Below are positions 54,893-63,432 of a DNA stretch of 64,000 nt, one piece after another. Made by a program: the position numbers and the translations under genes. Under the pieces are notes generated by a model. That model was not told the DNA's origin. It saw only the letters and a list, made by a program, of their open reading frames with translations, and did no database searches. Numbering within the stretch: position 1 is the first letter of the stretch; every line of letters starts with the position of its first letter. This DNA comes from a gamma proteobacterium NOR5-3 (GTDB lineage Bacteria; Pseudomonadota; Gammaproteobacteria; Pseudomonadales; Halieaceae), in NCBI GenBank assembly GCA_000158155.1, contig DS999405.1:771623-835622 (forward strand). The letters run 5' to 3'.

Positions 54893-55986
54893 GCGCTGGC
54901 GCTCATATCCGGCCCTTGCACATGCAGTGTGCGCGTAGGAAACGCAATATCGGCACCGTGCTCATGCACAATCCCAAGGACTTTTAGCAACACATCCTGT
55001 TTCACGCCGTGATACTCCACCCAGTTGGTTGTTCGAGTATGGCAGTACAAAAAACAGTCCAAAGAGGACCCGCCAAAGGACTCAAAGTTAACAATGATCG
55101 TCTGGTCCGTATCGATGTCTGCATGCGTTTGAAGCATCTCCCGCACAGCGTTTACAACGGGTTCCAGACTGCGGCTATCTTCGTAGCGCAAGCCAAACTT
55201 CTCATAAATCCGCCGATTGAGCATTCGTGACGGGTTTTCGATCACAATCTGCGCGAATACAGAGTTGGGAACATACAGCGGGCGCTTGTCAAAGGTCCTT
55301 ATGCGCGTCACTCGCCAACCTATATCCTCTACCGTACCTTCCAGGGCACGATCCGGCGAACGCACCCAGTCTCCGATGGTGAACGGACGGTCCATATAGA
55401 TGCCCAGACCACCAAAGAAGTTAGCCAATAAATCCTTTGCCGCAAAACCAACAGCGATTCCACCGATACCACCGAAAGCCAGTAGTCCGGATACGGACAC
55501 ACCCAGTGTTTGCAGCAGCATCAAGGCAGTTATCAGCCACAGAGCAACGCGCAGGAGCCGCGCGGTGGCACGCACCGTGGCTTTGTCCACTGAGGTCCCG
55601 TCGGCAAACCTGGCGATGAGAATCTGTTCTTCGAGATTGGCTATGAGCCGATGCAGAAACCATGGCACCAAAAGCACCAAAGACGCGTGAAGCGTGGCCA
55701 AAGCCATGGCGCGCAGGGACGCCAACACCGGCAACAATGCAAACAAAAGCGTGAGCAGCAACAGCCACCAGGCGAGCTTTGCGGGGGCCACCAGTGCATT
55801 GACGAACGCATCATCCCACTGCTGCTCGGATTGCTGTGCTAATCGCTGCAGACGATTAAACACAGCGCCGATGAGCCATTGGCCCAGGAGCGCAATCAGC
55901 AGCAATCCACCGAAAGCCACCCACACCCACGGTAAATTCAAATTGTTAGCAAGGTGCGCAAAGGCAACCGCGAGCTGTGATTCCAT
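54889..55986 (-). CDS. MscS-type mechanosensitive ion channel
   Basis: 365 aa. Four N-terminal TM segments precede the pore helix and beta domain: TLGVSVSGLLAFGGIGGIAVGFAAKDLLANFFGGLGIYMDRPFTIGDWV is the TM3/Sm core, then GTVEDIGWRVTRIRTFDKRPLYVPNS. It opens under membrane tension to release solutes in osmotic downshock. It is co-directional with and overlaps the phosphorylase gene, which has no obvious functional link. Confidence 0.92.
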   Translation of the reverse strand: MESQLAVAFAHLANNLNLPWVWVAFGGLLLIALLGQWLIGAVFNRLQRLAQQSEQQWDDAFVNALVAPAKLAWWLLLLTLLFALLPVLASLRAMALATLHASLVLLVPWFLHRLIANLEEQILIARFADGTSVDKATVRATARLLRVALWLITALMLLQTLGVSVSGLLAFGGIGGIAVGFAAKDLLANFFGGLGIYMDRPFTIGDWVRSPDRALEGTVEDIGWRVTRIRTFDKRPLYVPNSVFAQIVIENPSRMLNRRIYEKFGLRYEDSRSLEPVVNAVREMLQTHADIDTDQTIIVNFESFGGSSLDCFLYCHTRTTNWVEYHGVKQDVLLKVLGIVHEHGADIAFPTRTLHVQGPDMSASA

Positions 55987-56232
55987 GTCGGTCCTGGGTG
56001 ACGGTTAGACTATTTATGAATGTAGAGATTGCCGCTAAGGCGGTGAAAGTATAACAGCGCCTCAGCCAGCTAAGATGATTTGTCCGCGGTACGGTCCAAG
56101 TAACTGAATAGCCTGAGATCCTGAAAAAAAACCTGACCGGCAAAAAACGCGTGTCATTCAGGCCTGACATTTTGACGCACTGGCAACTCCCGAAATTGCT
56201 GATAGATTGAATACCACAAGGGAGACAACGTT

Positions 56233-56550
56233 ATGAGTCAATATGTTCCCAAACTGGGGCTCTGGTACCAGGATCGTGAAAGCGGCCAGATGTTTGAGAT
56301 TGTGTCACTGGATCTGGATGAGGCTAATGTGCAGGTACAGTATGTGGATGGCGAGATTGCCGACTTCGATCTGGATGCCTGGGCAGACCTCAGGCTGGCC
56401 CTGGCGGCGGCGCCGGAAGACTGGCGCAGTGCTTTTGAGCTGGATGAGGCCGACGCTCAGGACCCTGACGCAGCCATGCACCCCCTGCAGTGGGGCAACC
56501 CTCTGTCGAACATCGAGCCCGACTCCGTTCTGGGACTCGACGACTTTTAA
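56233..56550 (+). CDS. Small acidic conserved hypothetical protein (DUF6763-like)
   Basis: 105 aa, strongly acidic. The N-terminal half reads as a small beta domain (VPKLGLWYQDRESGQMFEIVSLDLDEANVQVQYVDGEIADFDLDAW) that may bind a partner. The rest is a disordered tail rich in Asp/Glu. Resemblance to DUF6763 is from memory of the family start and is not certain. A fair ribosome site (GGGAGAC) precedes the ATG. No function known. Confidence 0.75.
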   Translation: MSQYVPKLGLWYQDRESGQMFEIVSLDLDEANVQVQYVDGEIADFDLDAWADLRLALAAAPEDWRSAFELDEADAQDPDAAMHPLQWGNPLSNIEPDSVLGLDDF

Positions 56551-56689
56551 AGCGCTGCAAAGGCGCAGCGAGTAATGCACCGCAGGCTCCTCGGCCAGTT
56601 CCGTCGGTCATCGGTGTGGATCGACCTCACGTTGGGCGCTGTGGAACGCTCCTGCCCGCCGCAAGGTAACGGTTGCTCCAGCGTTCATA

Positions 56690-56724
56690 CTGTATATAAT
56701 CACAGGCACTGTATAGATCCACAG
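56690..56724 (+). promoter_or_regulatory. Two tandem LexA (SOS) boxes
   Basis: CTGTATATAATCACAG (56690-56705) and CTGTATAGATCCACAG (56709-56724) both fit CTGT-N8-ACAG exactly and are 3 bp apart. The second ends 8 bp before the lexA ATG, so LexA binding would block both promoter and start. Standard autoregulation of lexA. Confidence 0.95.
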
Positions 56725-56731
56725 GTGTCTT

Positions 56732-57334
56732 ATGCTCAAACTTACCGCTCGCCAGGAACAGGTGCTAGATGTCATTCGCAGGCATATCGGTGACACGGGC
56801 ATGCCCCCCACCCGCGCGGACATCGCGAGAGATTTGGGCTTTAAATCAGCCAACGCCGCAGAAGAGCATCTAAAAGCGCTTGCACGTAAAGGCGCCATAG
56901 AAATCATCCCCGGCGCTTCCCGCGGAATCCGCCTACCCGAAGACGTTGGTTTACCCATCATCGGCCGGGTTGCTGCCGGACAACCGATCCTGGCCACAGA
57001 AAATGTTGAAGAACACTGCGCGGTAGACCCGTCACTGTTTCATCCACCGGCCGACTACCTTTTGCGTGTGCAGGGCGACAGCATGATCAAGGTAGGCATT
57101 CACGATGGCGATTTACTCGCTGTCCATAGCACTCCGGTGGCAGAGAACGGCGCCATTGTCGTTGCGAGGATTGATGATGAGGTCACCGTAAAGCGCCTGA
57201 AGCGGGGGCGGGATAAAAGGCACCTTCAATTGTTACCGGAGAATGACGCACTCTCGCCTATCGACGTTGACCTTGCGCAGAGTAGCTTTGCAATTGAGGG
57301 TTTGAGCGTAGGGGTTATTCGCCGCTCGCTCTAA
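56732..57334 (+). CDS. lexA: LexA repressor
   Basis: SOS master repressor, 200 aa. The N-terminal winged helix ([33 protein letters not shown]) is followed by self-cleavage site A82-G83 (RVAAGQPI) and catalytic dyad S117 (QGDSMIK) and K154 (VTVKRL). All residues needed for RecA-stimulated autocleavage are present. Two SOS boxes lie directly upstream. No sulA-like gene follows, unlike Pseudomonas; the next DNA is accessory. Confidence 0.97.
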   Translation: MLKLTARQEQVLDVIRRHIGDTGMPPTRADIARDLGFKSANAAEEHLKALARKGAIEIIPGASRGIRLPEDVGLPIIGRVAAGQPILATENVEEHCAVDPSLFHPPADYLLRVQGDSMIKVGIHDGDLLAVHSTPVAENGAIVVARIDDEVTVKRLKRGRDKRHLQLLPENDALSPIDVDLAQSSFAIEGLSVGVIRRSL

Positions 57335-57719
57335 GCAAGACTCCTGTTGGTCATCAGCGCATCTGGCACGAAGCAAGAGCTTAGCGTCCTGCCCCGACAG
57401 GCTTTTTCCATAAAGGCATGAGATTAAGGCTAGACCAGCGTCTCACGCTAATCGAGCCACGCCGTACTTTCTCAATAGTAACGGGCTCATAATAACTGGC
57501 AGAAACGCGCGCTACTGTGGAATCGCTTCCATTGGCATCTGACTGCCGATCATTAAGTCTGTCGGTCCCATACGGTCCTGTCACAACGACCGCTTTCGCA
57601 CCTATTTTGAGTCGTTGGGAGAGTCTTGGGCTGATGACCGCTTGCGACCCTCAGCTGCCTATGACATTGAGCAATGGTTTATCCTCTGCCGCAGAGTAAA
57701 CAATGTTAGGAGGCAAGAA
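57335..57719. other. Non-coding or decayed gap (385 bp) after lexA
   Basis: No supported gene. A minus-strand frame (57381-57584, 67 aa, with ASYYEPVTIEKVRRGS) has protein-like text but no start signal and no recognised family; it may be a gene remnant. GACCGCTTTCGC at 57588-57599 recurs at 62893-62904. Confidence 0.5.
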
Positions 57720-58214
57720 ATGCTAGATCGTAACTCATTGGCTGAGGTTCTCGGGCTTTTAGCAGTAGTAGCTTCGTTGGCATTTGTCGCACTAGAGATA
57801 CGACAAGCGAACCAAATAGCAATCGGTACCACGTCCTACGAACTGGGCCGGAACTGGATGTCGATCAACGATCTTATGATTACGAATGCTGACGTCGGTG
57901 CTCTCGTTATTGCGCTTTCAGACGAAAATTTTGTTCCGAAAGACGACCTTCAAAGTGTGCAGGCACATGCATTCGCAAGGCGGTTTCTAAATATGTGGGT
58001 CTCTGCAGAGGAGGCATACAAGACCGGAATCGCATCCGAGGCGTTGTACTCGGCGGCTTCAATGGACGTGAAGGCGGTCGTCGGCAATATCCCGGGAGTG
58101 GTTCGAGTATTCGAGACGGTGGGGGAAGATTATGACCTTACCAAGTACCGACTCTTAGACCCCCTAGTCGAGGCTATTGAGAGACTGCCTGCTCGCAATG
58201 ATGCTGCGAGATAG
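57720..58214 (+). CDS. Single-TM hypothetical protein
   Basis: 164 aa, ATG with an excellent GGAGG 7 bp upstream. An N-terminal TM helix (LAEVLGLLAVVASLAFVALEIRQ) is followed by a helical soluble part (QANQIAIGTTSYELGRNWMSINDLMIT... ARRFLNMWVSAEEAYKTGIASEALY). Not assignable to a function. It is a free-standing gene with its own ribosome site, in the accessory stretch, like the single-gene units carried by mobile elements. GTTAGG just upstream recalls an integron core half-site, but no full attC was found. Confidence 0.7.
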   Translation: MLDRNSLAEVLGLLAVVASLAFVALEIRQANQIAIGTTSYELGRNWMSINDLMITNADVGALVIALSDENFVPKDDLQSVQAHAFARRFLNMWVSAEEAYKTGIASEALYSAASMDVKAVVGNIPGVVRVFETVGEDYDLTKYRLLDPLVEAIERLPARNDAAR

Positions 58215-58227
58215 ACGGCCTTAGCAA

Positions 58228-58273
58228 AGGGTCGCCAGCACGCTTTCGTTAGTTATTGGCGGGTAGCGACCCT
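58228..58273. repeat. 8-bp inverted repeat after the one-TM gene
   Basis: AGGGTCGC (58228-58235) and GCGACCCT (58266-58273) are exact complements around a 30-nt loop that includes GCTTTCGTTAGTTATTGGC. There is no T-run, so it is not an ordinary terminator. Possible remnant of a mobile-element or recombination site. Confidence 0.5.
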
Positions 58274-58489
58274 AGAAACCACCCGATTCAGCCTTTTCCG
58301 ACTGACCGCATTGAGGTGAATCTGGCCAAAAACAGCCAGTTCAACCCGAAACAGCCAATACCCCTGCTTTTTGTGGTGTAAAATTTCTTGACGGCACCAA
58401 AGACCGCCTTGAGGTGGCTGCTACCTTCTCTGTGAAGTTTGCGGGAGGAGCAAGGGGCGACTAAAAGGGAAGTCGCCCAGTGCCATCAC

Positions 58490-59116
58490 TCACACTTCCG
58501 TTTGCTCAGACAATACCAGCGCATCATCAACTTCGACCCCCAGATAACGAACAGTACTCTCCAGCTTGGTATGCCCAAGCAGAAGTTGGATTGCGCGAAG
58601 ATTCTTCGTCCGGCGATAGATCAACGAGACCTTCGTTCTCCTGAGCGAGTGTGTCCCGTAGAGGGACGGGTCCAGGCCAATTTCAGTCACCCACCGGTCA
58701 ACAATCCGGGCATATTGTCGCCTTGAGAGATGCGGTGACTTATTCACCCTGCTAGGAAACAAGTAGTCGGGAGGCAGCAAGTTCGCCTCTGTGATCCATC
58801 GTTCAAGCGAGAGTCTGGTCTGTTCCGTGATTTCAAACTGAACCGGCCTGCCAGTTTTCTGTTGCACGATCTGCGCTCTGGACTGCACTCGGCCACCCTG
58901 GGCGATATCTGTGACGGTCAGCGCCATGAGGTCACAGGCTCTCAACTTGCTGTCGATTGCCAGGTTGAACAAAGCCAGCTCACGACTGCGCTCCTGAAGC
59001 TGTAATCGAATCCTTATTGCCCATATCTCTTGGAGTTTCAGCGGACGCTTTTGTCCCGATAGTTTTCCTTTGTTCCATGGAATCTGAACGGGTTGTTGAA
59101 TAATTGTTGGGTACAT
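58490..59116 (-). CDS. Tyrosine-type site-specific recombinase/integrase, catalytic domain only
   Basis: 208 aa. All catalytic residues are visible: R59 (SKLRACDL), K87 (QKTGRPV), H156 and R159 (GTHSLRRTK), H182 (LLGHTKLEST) and Y191 (RYLGV). The usual N-terminal core-binding domain is very short or missing. It matches a compact integrase type found singly in many gammaproteobacterial genomes. ATG with AGGA upstream. No paired excisionase or att repeats recognised; the decayed IS begins 127 bp upstream of it. Confidence 0.9.
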   Translation of the reverse strand: MYPTIIQQPVQIPWNKGKLSGQKRPLKLQEIWAIRIRLQLQERSRELALFNLAIDSKLRACDLMALTVTDIAQGGRVQSRAQIVQQKTGRPVQFEITEQTRLSLERWITEANLLPPDYLFPSRVNKSPHLSRRQYARIVDRWVTEIGLDPSLYGTHSLRRTKVSLIYRRTKNLRAIQLLLGHTKLESTVRYLGVEVDDALVLSEQTEV

Positions 59117-59242
59117 ATCGACTTCCTACTGCGTTGAGTGGAAATTAATCTGTACACCTATCTAGGGATCTTTCCAGCCAATTGGCCACGTGGGCGGGCC
59201 TGTGCCCCTGTCGGGTCGTGACCGCTACTACCGCTTTCGCCT

Positions 59243-60927
59243 GAGGCTGTGTGAAAACGCTGCTTCGAGATATGCTATCACCTTCGTAGTAACTCGAGAT
59301 TCTGATGAAGCGTTTCGTAGAAGGCGAAGATCGAAGCCAAGGCACATTGTTTCCCGAACGGCTCGATGACTACATCGCAGACGATAATCCCGTAAGAGTC
59401 ATTGATGCCTTTGTTGAAGAACTCGACCTGGCTGATCTTGGTTTTGAGCGGGTGCAACCGCAAGCCACCGGCCGCCCTGGCTACCATCCGGCATCACTGT
59501 TAAAGATCTACGTGTACGGCTACCTCAACCGGATTCAATCCAGTCGCCGGCTGGAGCGCGAGACACAGCGCAATGTCGAGATGATGTGGCTCACCGGCCG
59601 ATTGATGCCGGACTTCAAAACCATTGCCGATTTCAGGAAGGACAACGGCAAAGCCATACGCCGCGTCTGCCGGGAGTTTATTGATCTATGCCGCTCTATG
59701 GAGATGTTCACCCAAGCCATCGTGGCTATTGATGGCAGCAAGTTCAAAGCGGTCAACAGCAAGGATCGGAACGATACCAAGCGAGTATGAAGCGCGCATC
59801 GCCAGAGTAGAGCAGCACATCGAGCGATACCTGTCGCTGCTGGACGACGTCGACAGGACGAGCCATCGTGCGGGATACAAAGTGCTGAACTGGAAGACAA
59901 GATTGCTGCGCTCAAGGAGCGAATGCAGCAATAAAAAAGCGTGAGCGCGATGTACTCGCGCACCCCGACCAGCAAATCTCTGAGACCGACCCGGATTCCC
60001 GCCTGATGAAGAAAGGCGGCATGGGTTCACAAGTGAGCTACAACGTTCAAACGGCCGTCGACACAAGGCACAAGCTGATCGTTGCGCACGACGTCACCAA
60101 TGCCGCCGTCGACAGGAATCAACTCTTCCCGTTAGCAGGACTGGCGCAGCACACGCTGCAACAAGACGAAATTAAAGTGCTGGCCGACCGAGGTTATTAC
60201 AAAGGCGAAGCCATCAAGGATTGCTACGACGCAGGCATCGAGGTGTTGGTGCCTAAAACGCTGACCTCAAATAGCAGAGCCGCAGGTCGCTTTGACAAAG
60301 AGGTTTTCCACTACGAGGAAGAGACAGACAGTTACCGGTGTCCCGCCGGCGAAACATTGCAACGACGGTTTACCACGTTGGAAAAAGGCAAGGTGATGCA
60401 GGTCTACTTCTCGGCCGTTTCGGTGTGTAGGAACTGCTCCATAAAATCACAATGTACGACAAGCATACAGCGCAAGATAAGACGCTGGGAACACGAAGAC
60501 CTGCTGGACAGCATGGAGCAGGAACTGCGTAAAACACCTGATGCCATGTCGGTGCGATCGCAAACGGTGGAGCATCCTTTTGGGACACTCAAGGCCTGGA
60601 TGGGCTCGACGCATTTCCTGACGCGGCGACTTAAGAATGTTCGCACGGAGATGAGTTTGCATGTCCTGGCTTACAATCTGCGGCGAATGATGAGCATTAT
60701 GGGCGTCGTGCCGTTAATGGAGGCAATACGGGCCTGAGGTCCTTATTCAGTTCTATTTTGCGTTGCTTCAGGGCTGCATAAAACGCATTACCAGCGTCCC
60801 AGAAATTTTGGGCATCGAGAGCAACCTCAACATCGCACCGCTGACATGCCGACTGAGTAGGTGAGAGGGTAATGAATAGTACTGTTTTTGCAGGGTGTAT
60901 CGCGTGACCCGCTTTTCACACAGCCTC
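59243..60927 (+). mobile_element. IS1182-family insertion sequence, 1685 bp, defective
   Basis: Left end GAGGCTGTGTGAAAA (from 59243) and right end, read on the minus strand from 60927, are identical over at least 15 bp, the typical IS1182 terminus. The 4 bases GCCT occur directly outside both ends (59239-59242 and 60928-60931), as expected for a target duplication. The element carries one transposase reading region broken by frameshifts. Ends and duplication intact, so loss of function is recent compared with the insertion. Confidence 0.92.
59305..60737 (+). pseudogene. IS1182-type transposase, frameshifted
   Basis: DDE transposase in pieces. The first piece (59305-59790) holds the N-terminal domain and the first Asp region (QAIVAIDGSKFKAVNSKDRN). 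The middle needs at least three frame changes: near 59780, near 59857 (DDVDR to QDEPS) and near 59930, in the A6 run after CAGCAAT. Piece three (60006-60737) has the second Asp (VLADRGYYKG), the Cys-rich loop (CPAGE...CRNCSIKSQC) and the catalytic Glu region (SVRSQTVEHPFGTLKAWMG). Not translatable as one protein. Confidence 0.92.
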
Positions 60928-60997
60928 GCCTAGAAGCAGGCGTCACACACCCTTTAGAACTACCAATCAACTGGCCCAGAAAAAGCGTCGCAAATCG

Positions 60998-61804
60998 CTA
61001 AATGGTGGGTTCGAGGTAGTACATTTGGATCAGCTCTATGACTTCGGATGGATCAAAGAGCACGTGACCGGATTTGGTGAAGCGGCCCAGTTCCTCGGGG
61101 CCGGGAAACGAGTAATAGTGGCCGCCAGAGGATTGCACAGTTGTATGCAGTGATCTTCCAGAAGCAAGTGTCTCTACTGCGGCCGCCATCTCGGCGACGC
61201 CATCAGCATACAAGTTGATTACCTGCCACAAGTAAGATTTACCAGGTACCAAAGGGCTCAGTGTCTGACTAATAACCCCGCCTGTATCAATGCTGGAGTC
61301 TTCTATGAAATGGAGGGTTGTTCCTAGCTCTTGGTCGCCGGCGAGCATGGCCCAGAAACTGGCCATTACACCGCGGTAACTGGGTAGCAATCCAGAGTGC
61401 AGGTTGATCACGCCGAGAGGAGGCAGGGAGATCACCGCGTCCCGCAAAATACCGCCATAGCGAATAGAAATAATAAGATCGGGAGAGATCGCGTCCACCT
61501 TTGCGATACCCTCCTCACCATTGATGTGGTTCTCTATCACTGGAGGCGATCGAAGCATCGACGAAAGGCCGTGAAAGCTCCTCATCCGCGCTTGCGCGCC
61601 GTTGTCCAGTAAGGGAAATACTATGTCGTTGAATAGGCCCTGTTCAAAAAACTTGAGCATTTCTAGCTGCGGCGCCCGTCGCTTGCCGCCCCCGACGGCA
61701 GAAGACAGCATCAGGTACAGGCTGTGACCACGCAGCTTGGGTAAGAGCAGATTTAGAGCGTAATTACTGGCGAGGTCTTGATTGGCCAGGAGGAGCACTT
61801 TCAC
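60998..61804 (-). CDS. Formyltransferase-family protein
   Basis: 268 aa from a GTG at 61804; a longer frame to 61894 adds only non-family sequence. The N10-formyl-THF-type transferase fold shows N134 and H136 in INLHSGLLPSYRG and D173 in IEDSSIDTGGVISQ, the N/H/D catalytic set of methionyl-tRNA and sugar formyltransferases. It lacks the C-terminal tRNA-binding domain of Fmt. So it probably formylates a sugar amine or other small amine; the substrate is unknown and no sugar-nucleotide genes are adjacent. Located just outside the IS, in the accessory segment. Confidence 0.85.
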   Translation of the reverse strand: MKVLLLANQDLASNYALNLLLPKLRGHSLYLMLSSAVGGGKRRAPQLEMLKFFEQGLFNDIVFPLLDNGAQARMRSFHGLSSMLRSPPVIENHINGEEGIAKVDAISPDLIISIRYGGILRDAVISLPPLGVINLHSGLLPSYRGVMASFWAMLAGDQELGTTLHFIEDSSIDTGGVISQTLSPLVPGKSYLWQVINLYADGVAEMAAAVETLASGRSLHTTVQSSGGHYYSFPGPEELGRFTKSGHVLFDPSEVIELIQMYYLEPTI

Positions 61805-62072
61805 TGTTCGTTGGGTCTCAGGTGGCAAAGCTGATAGCCTAACTGCTGGAGCGGTTCTCGAACAGTCGCGAGATCGCCGAACTCCAAGCGCCACAAGTTT
61901 CCTGAATCGTCGAATCTAGTTTTGTAGCGTGGGGATTTTGACAAACCGCTAATGTTGTAACTGAGGCGTTTTCAGACCTGGCTAAAGACCTCTTCCGCCC
62001 TATCTAGGTGTCCACGGATTTCAGGCAAAACCACACAACCGACACTCGCGAGTGCGCGTCACAAGCCCTCGA

Positions 62073-62693
62073 TCAACTAAAAGCGATAGCCACGCTGACG
62101 GTAATCAGCAGGACACCGGAAACAACGTTGACCCGACGTAAAGTCGTGGGCGACGAGACGATTCGTCTCGCCCGGTCGATGAACGCTGCAAGAGCCAGAT
62201 TGCCCGTCAGGGGCACGATGAGAGAGATGCAGCAGATGACGATGATGTCGACGGTCGTCAGTGCACGCAGGTCGAAAAAACCCGGCAGTATGCCGAGGTA
62301 AAAAAGCACGGCTTTGGGGTTGCCGAGAATCACTGCGACGCCCGCGATAAAACCCGCCCAGGCTCCTGGTCGTGTCAGTCGACTGTCCGCCACGATGCTG
62401 CGGTCTGCACTACGTATAAGCAGAAGACCCATGAGCATGAAGACAAAACTGGCGACCCATTTCAGCGCGAACATCAAACCGTCGTAAGTCGAGACGACCC
62501 AACTGATGCCGAAAATCGCTACGAGCGGCCACACTACGTCGCCTACGACAACACCGAGCGCCACGGGCCACGCGGCGGAAAAACCACCGGTCATGGCACG
62601 CGCGGTCAGGGCGAGCCATACGGGGCCAGGAGTGAGGAACAGTACGAAGAGCGCACCGCTGTAGAGAGCAGCCTCGGGTAATGTGATCGTCAT
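62073..62693 (-). CDS. LysE/RhtB-family amino acid exporter
   Basis: 206 aa with six hydrophobic segments. The family start is clear: FLTPGPVWLALTARAMTGGFSAAWPVALGVVVGD. GNPKAVLFYLGILPGFFD marks the middle loop. Members export lysine, threonine, homoserine lactone or other amino acids. No regulator or partner is adjacent. ATG at 62693. Confidence 0.92.
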   Translation of the reverse strand: MTITLPEAALYSGALFVLFLTPGPVWLALTARAMTGGFSAAWPVALGVVVGDVVWPLVAIFGISWVVSTYDGLMFALKWVASFVFMLMGLLLIRSADRSIVADSRLTRPGAWAGFIAGVAVILGNPKAVLFYLGILPGFFDLRALTTVDIIVICCISLIVPLTGNLALAAFIDRARRIVSSPTTLRRVNVVSGVLLITVSVAIAFS

Positions 62694-63073
62694 GAGCAGA
62701 TCAGCTTATCTTTAACTGCCCGCGGTCGCTAGCTTACTCCCGCCGCAAGAAAGCTCTGTGGGGAGTCCTGCTAGCAATGTCACATTTCAGTTCGATTCTT
62801 ATGGGCTGCGTCTCGCCGGTTGCAGTCGCTGAATATAGACCACTCTCAGCTGAGCCGATGAGCGCCAGGAGGTGTTCTGGGATCTTGCTAAAGACCGCTT
62901 TCGCGGCTTCTGGCTAACGTTCTCCCAACTGCATAGCCTGCAGAACGGAGCGCTCTATTTTAAACGCTCTATTTTAAAAAAGCCGTTGCCCGCTTCGGGT
63001 GTGGTGAGAAATTTAAAACAGGCAGGGCCTTTTGCACCGCGACCAGCGCAAACGCAGCTGACTCCCTCCCGAG
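62694..63073. other. Non-coding gap (380 bp) with a 14-bp tandem repeat
   Basis: No supported gene. CGCTCTATTTTAAA occurs twice in tandem at 62951-62964 and 62965-62978. GCTAAAGACCGCTTTCGC (62887-62904) resembles GCTAAAGACCTCTTCCGC on the other side of the LysE gene (61981-61998). Confidence 0.7.
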
Positions 63074-63175
63074 TTAATGCAGGGTTCGGGGGGAAGTCTG
63101 GGTGGGCTCTGTTTCTACCTCGACGTCCGTCTGTTCCGCTATCTGTGCGGCAGCCTGTATACCGGCTTGGATCAT
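63074..63175 (-). CDS. 33-aa ORF coupled to the preceding small gene
   Basis: MIQAGIQAAAQIAEQTDVEV and a further 13 residues, ending RTLH. The ATG overlaps the stop of the upstream small gene (ATGA), which favours real translation. Composition (Ala/Gln/Glu, no TM) suggests a short helical peptide. No family recognised; could also be chance. Confidence 0.35.
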   Translation of the reverse strand: MIQAGIQAAAQIAEQTDVEVETEPTQTSPRTLH

Positions 63176-63327
63176 GGCTTTCGCCACTCCAATCCCTGAT
63201 CCAGGATGTACATACGGGATTCGTCAGAGAAACTGATGGTCACGAGGGGTTCGCTGTCATCATCAGCACGTTGTAGAACTATGTCGCCGTCACCGAGATC
63301 AACGATCTCGAGCAAAGATGTAGGCAC
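63172..63327 (-). CDS. Small hypothetical protein (51 aa)
   Basis: GTG start at 63327 with GAGG 7 nt upstream. The protein (PTSLLEIVDLGDGDIVLQRA...PLVTISFSDESRMYILDQGL) reads as a compact beta-rich acidic domain and looks coding. An open frame extends to 63378 without a ribosome site. It lies downstream of the DUF6586-like gene on the same strand, in the position of small conserved genes near topA in Pseudomonas. Function unknown. Confidence 0.6.
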   Translation of the reverse strand: MPTSLLEIVDLGDGDIVLQRADDDSEPLVTISFSDESRMYILDQGLEWRKP

Positions 63328-63432
63328 GCAGTAACCTCTAAAGGAGAGTTGCAACGCAATGGTAGCAGCCCTGCTCACCCGGTCACAAGTCGCCCAGGAC
63401 TTGCGCCGCGGGATCGCCAGGCTATCGCCAGA

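Noticed and set aside
57381-57584. Minus-strand 67-codon frame after lexA
   Set aside because: No start signal and no family recognised. Kept only as a possible gene remnant in the gap entry.
58215-58489. Integron attC site near the one-TM gene and recombinase
   Set aside because: GTTAG-type cores are present, but paired R'/R'' and L'/L'' boxes could not be aligned. The recombinase also lacks visible IntI-specific features.
62872-63276. Plus-strand 134-codon frame
   Set aside because: It includes the 14-bp tandem repeat and lies antisense to the better-supported small genes; composition is not protein-like.
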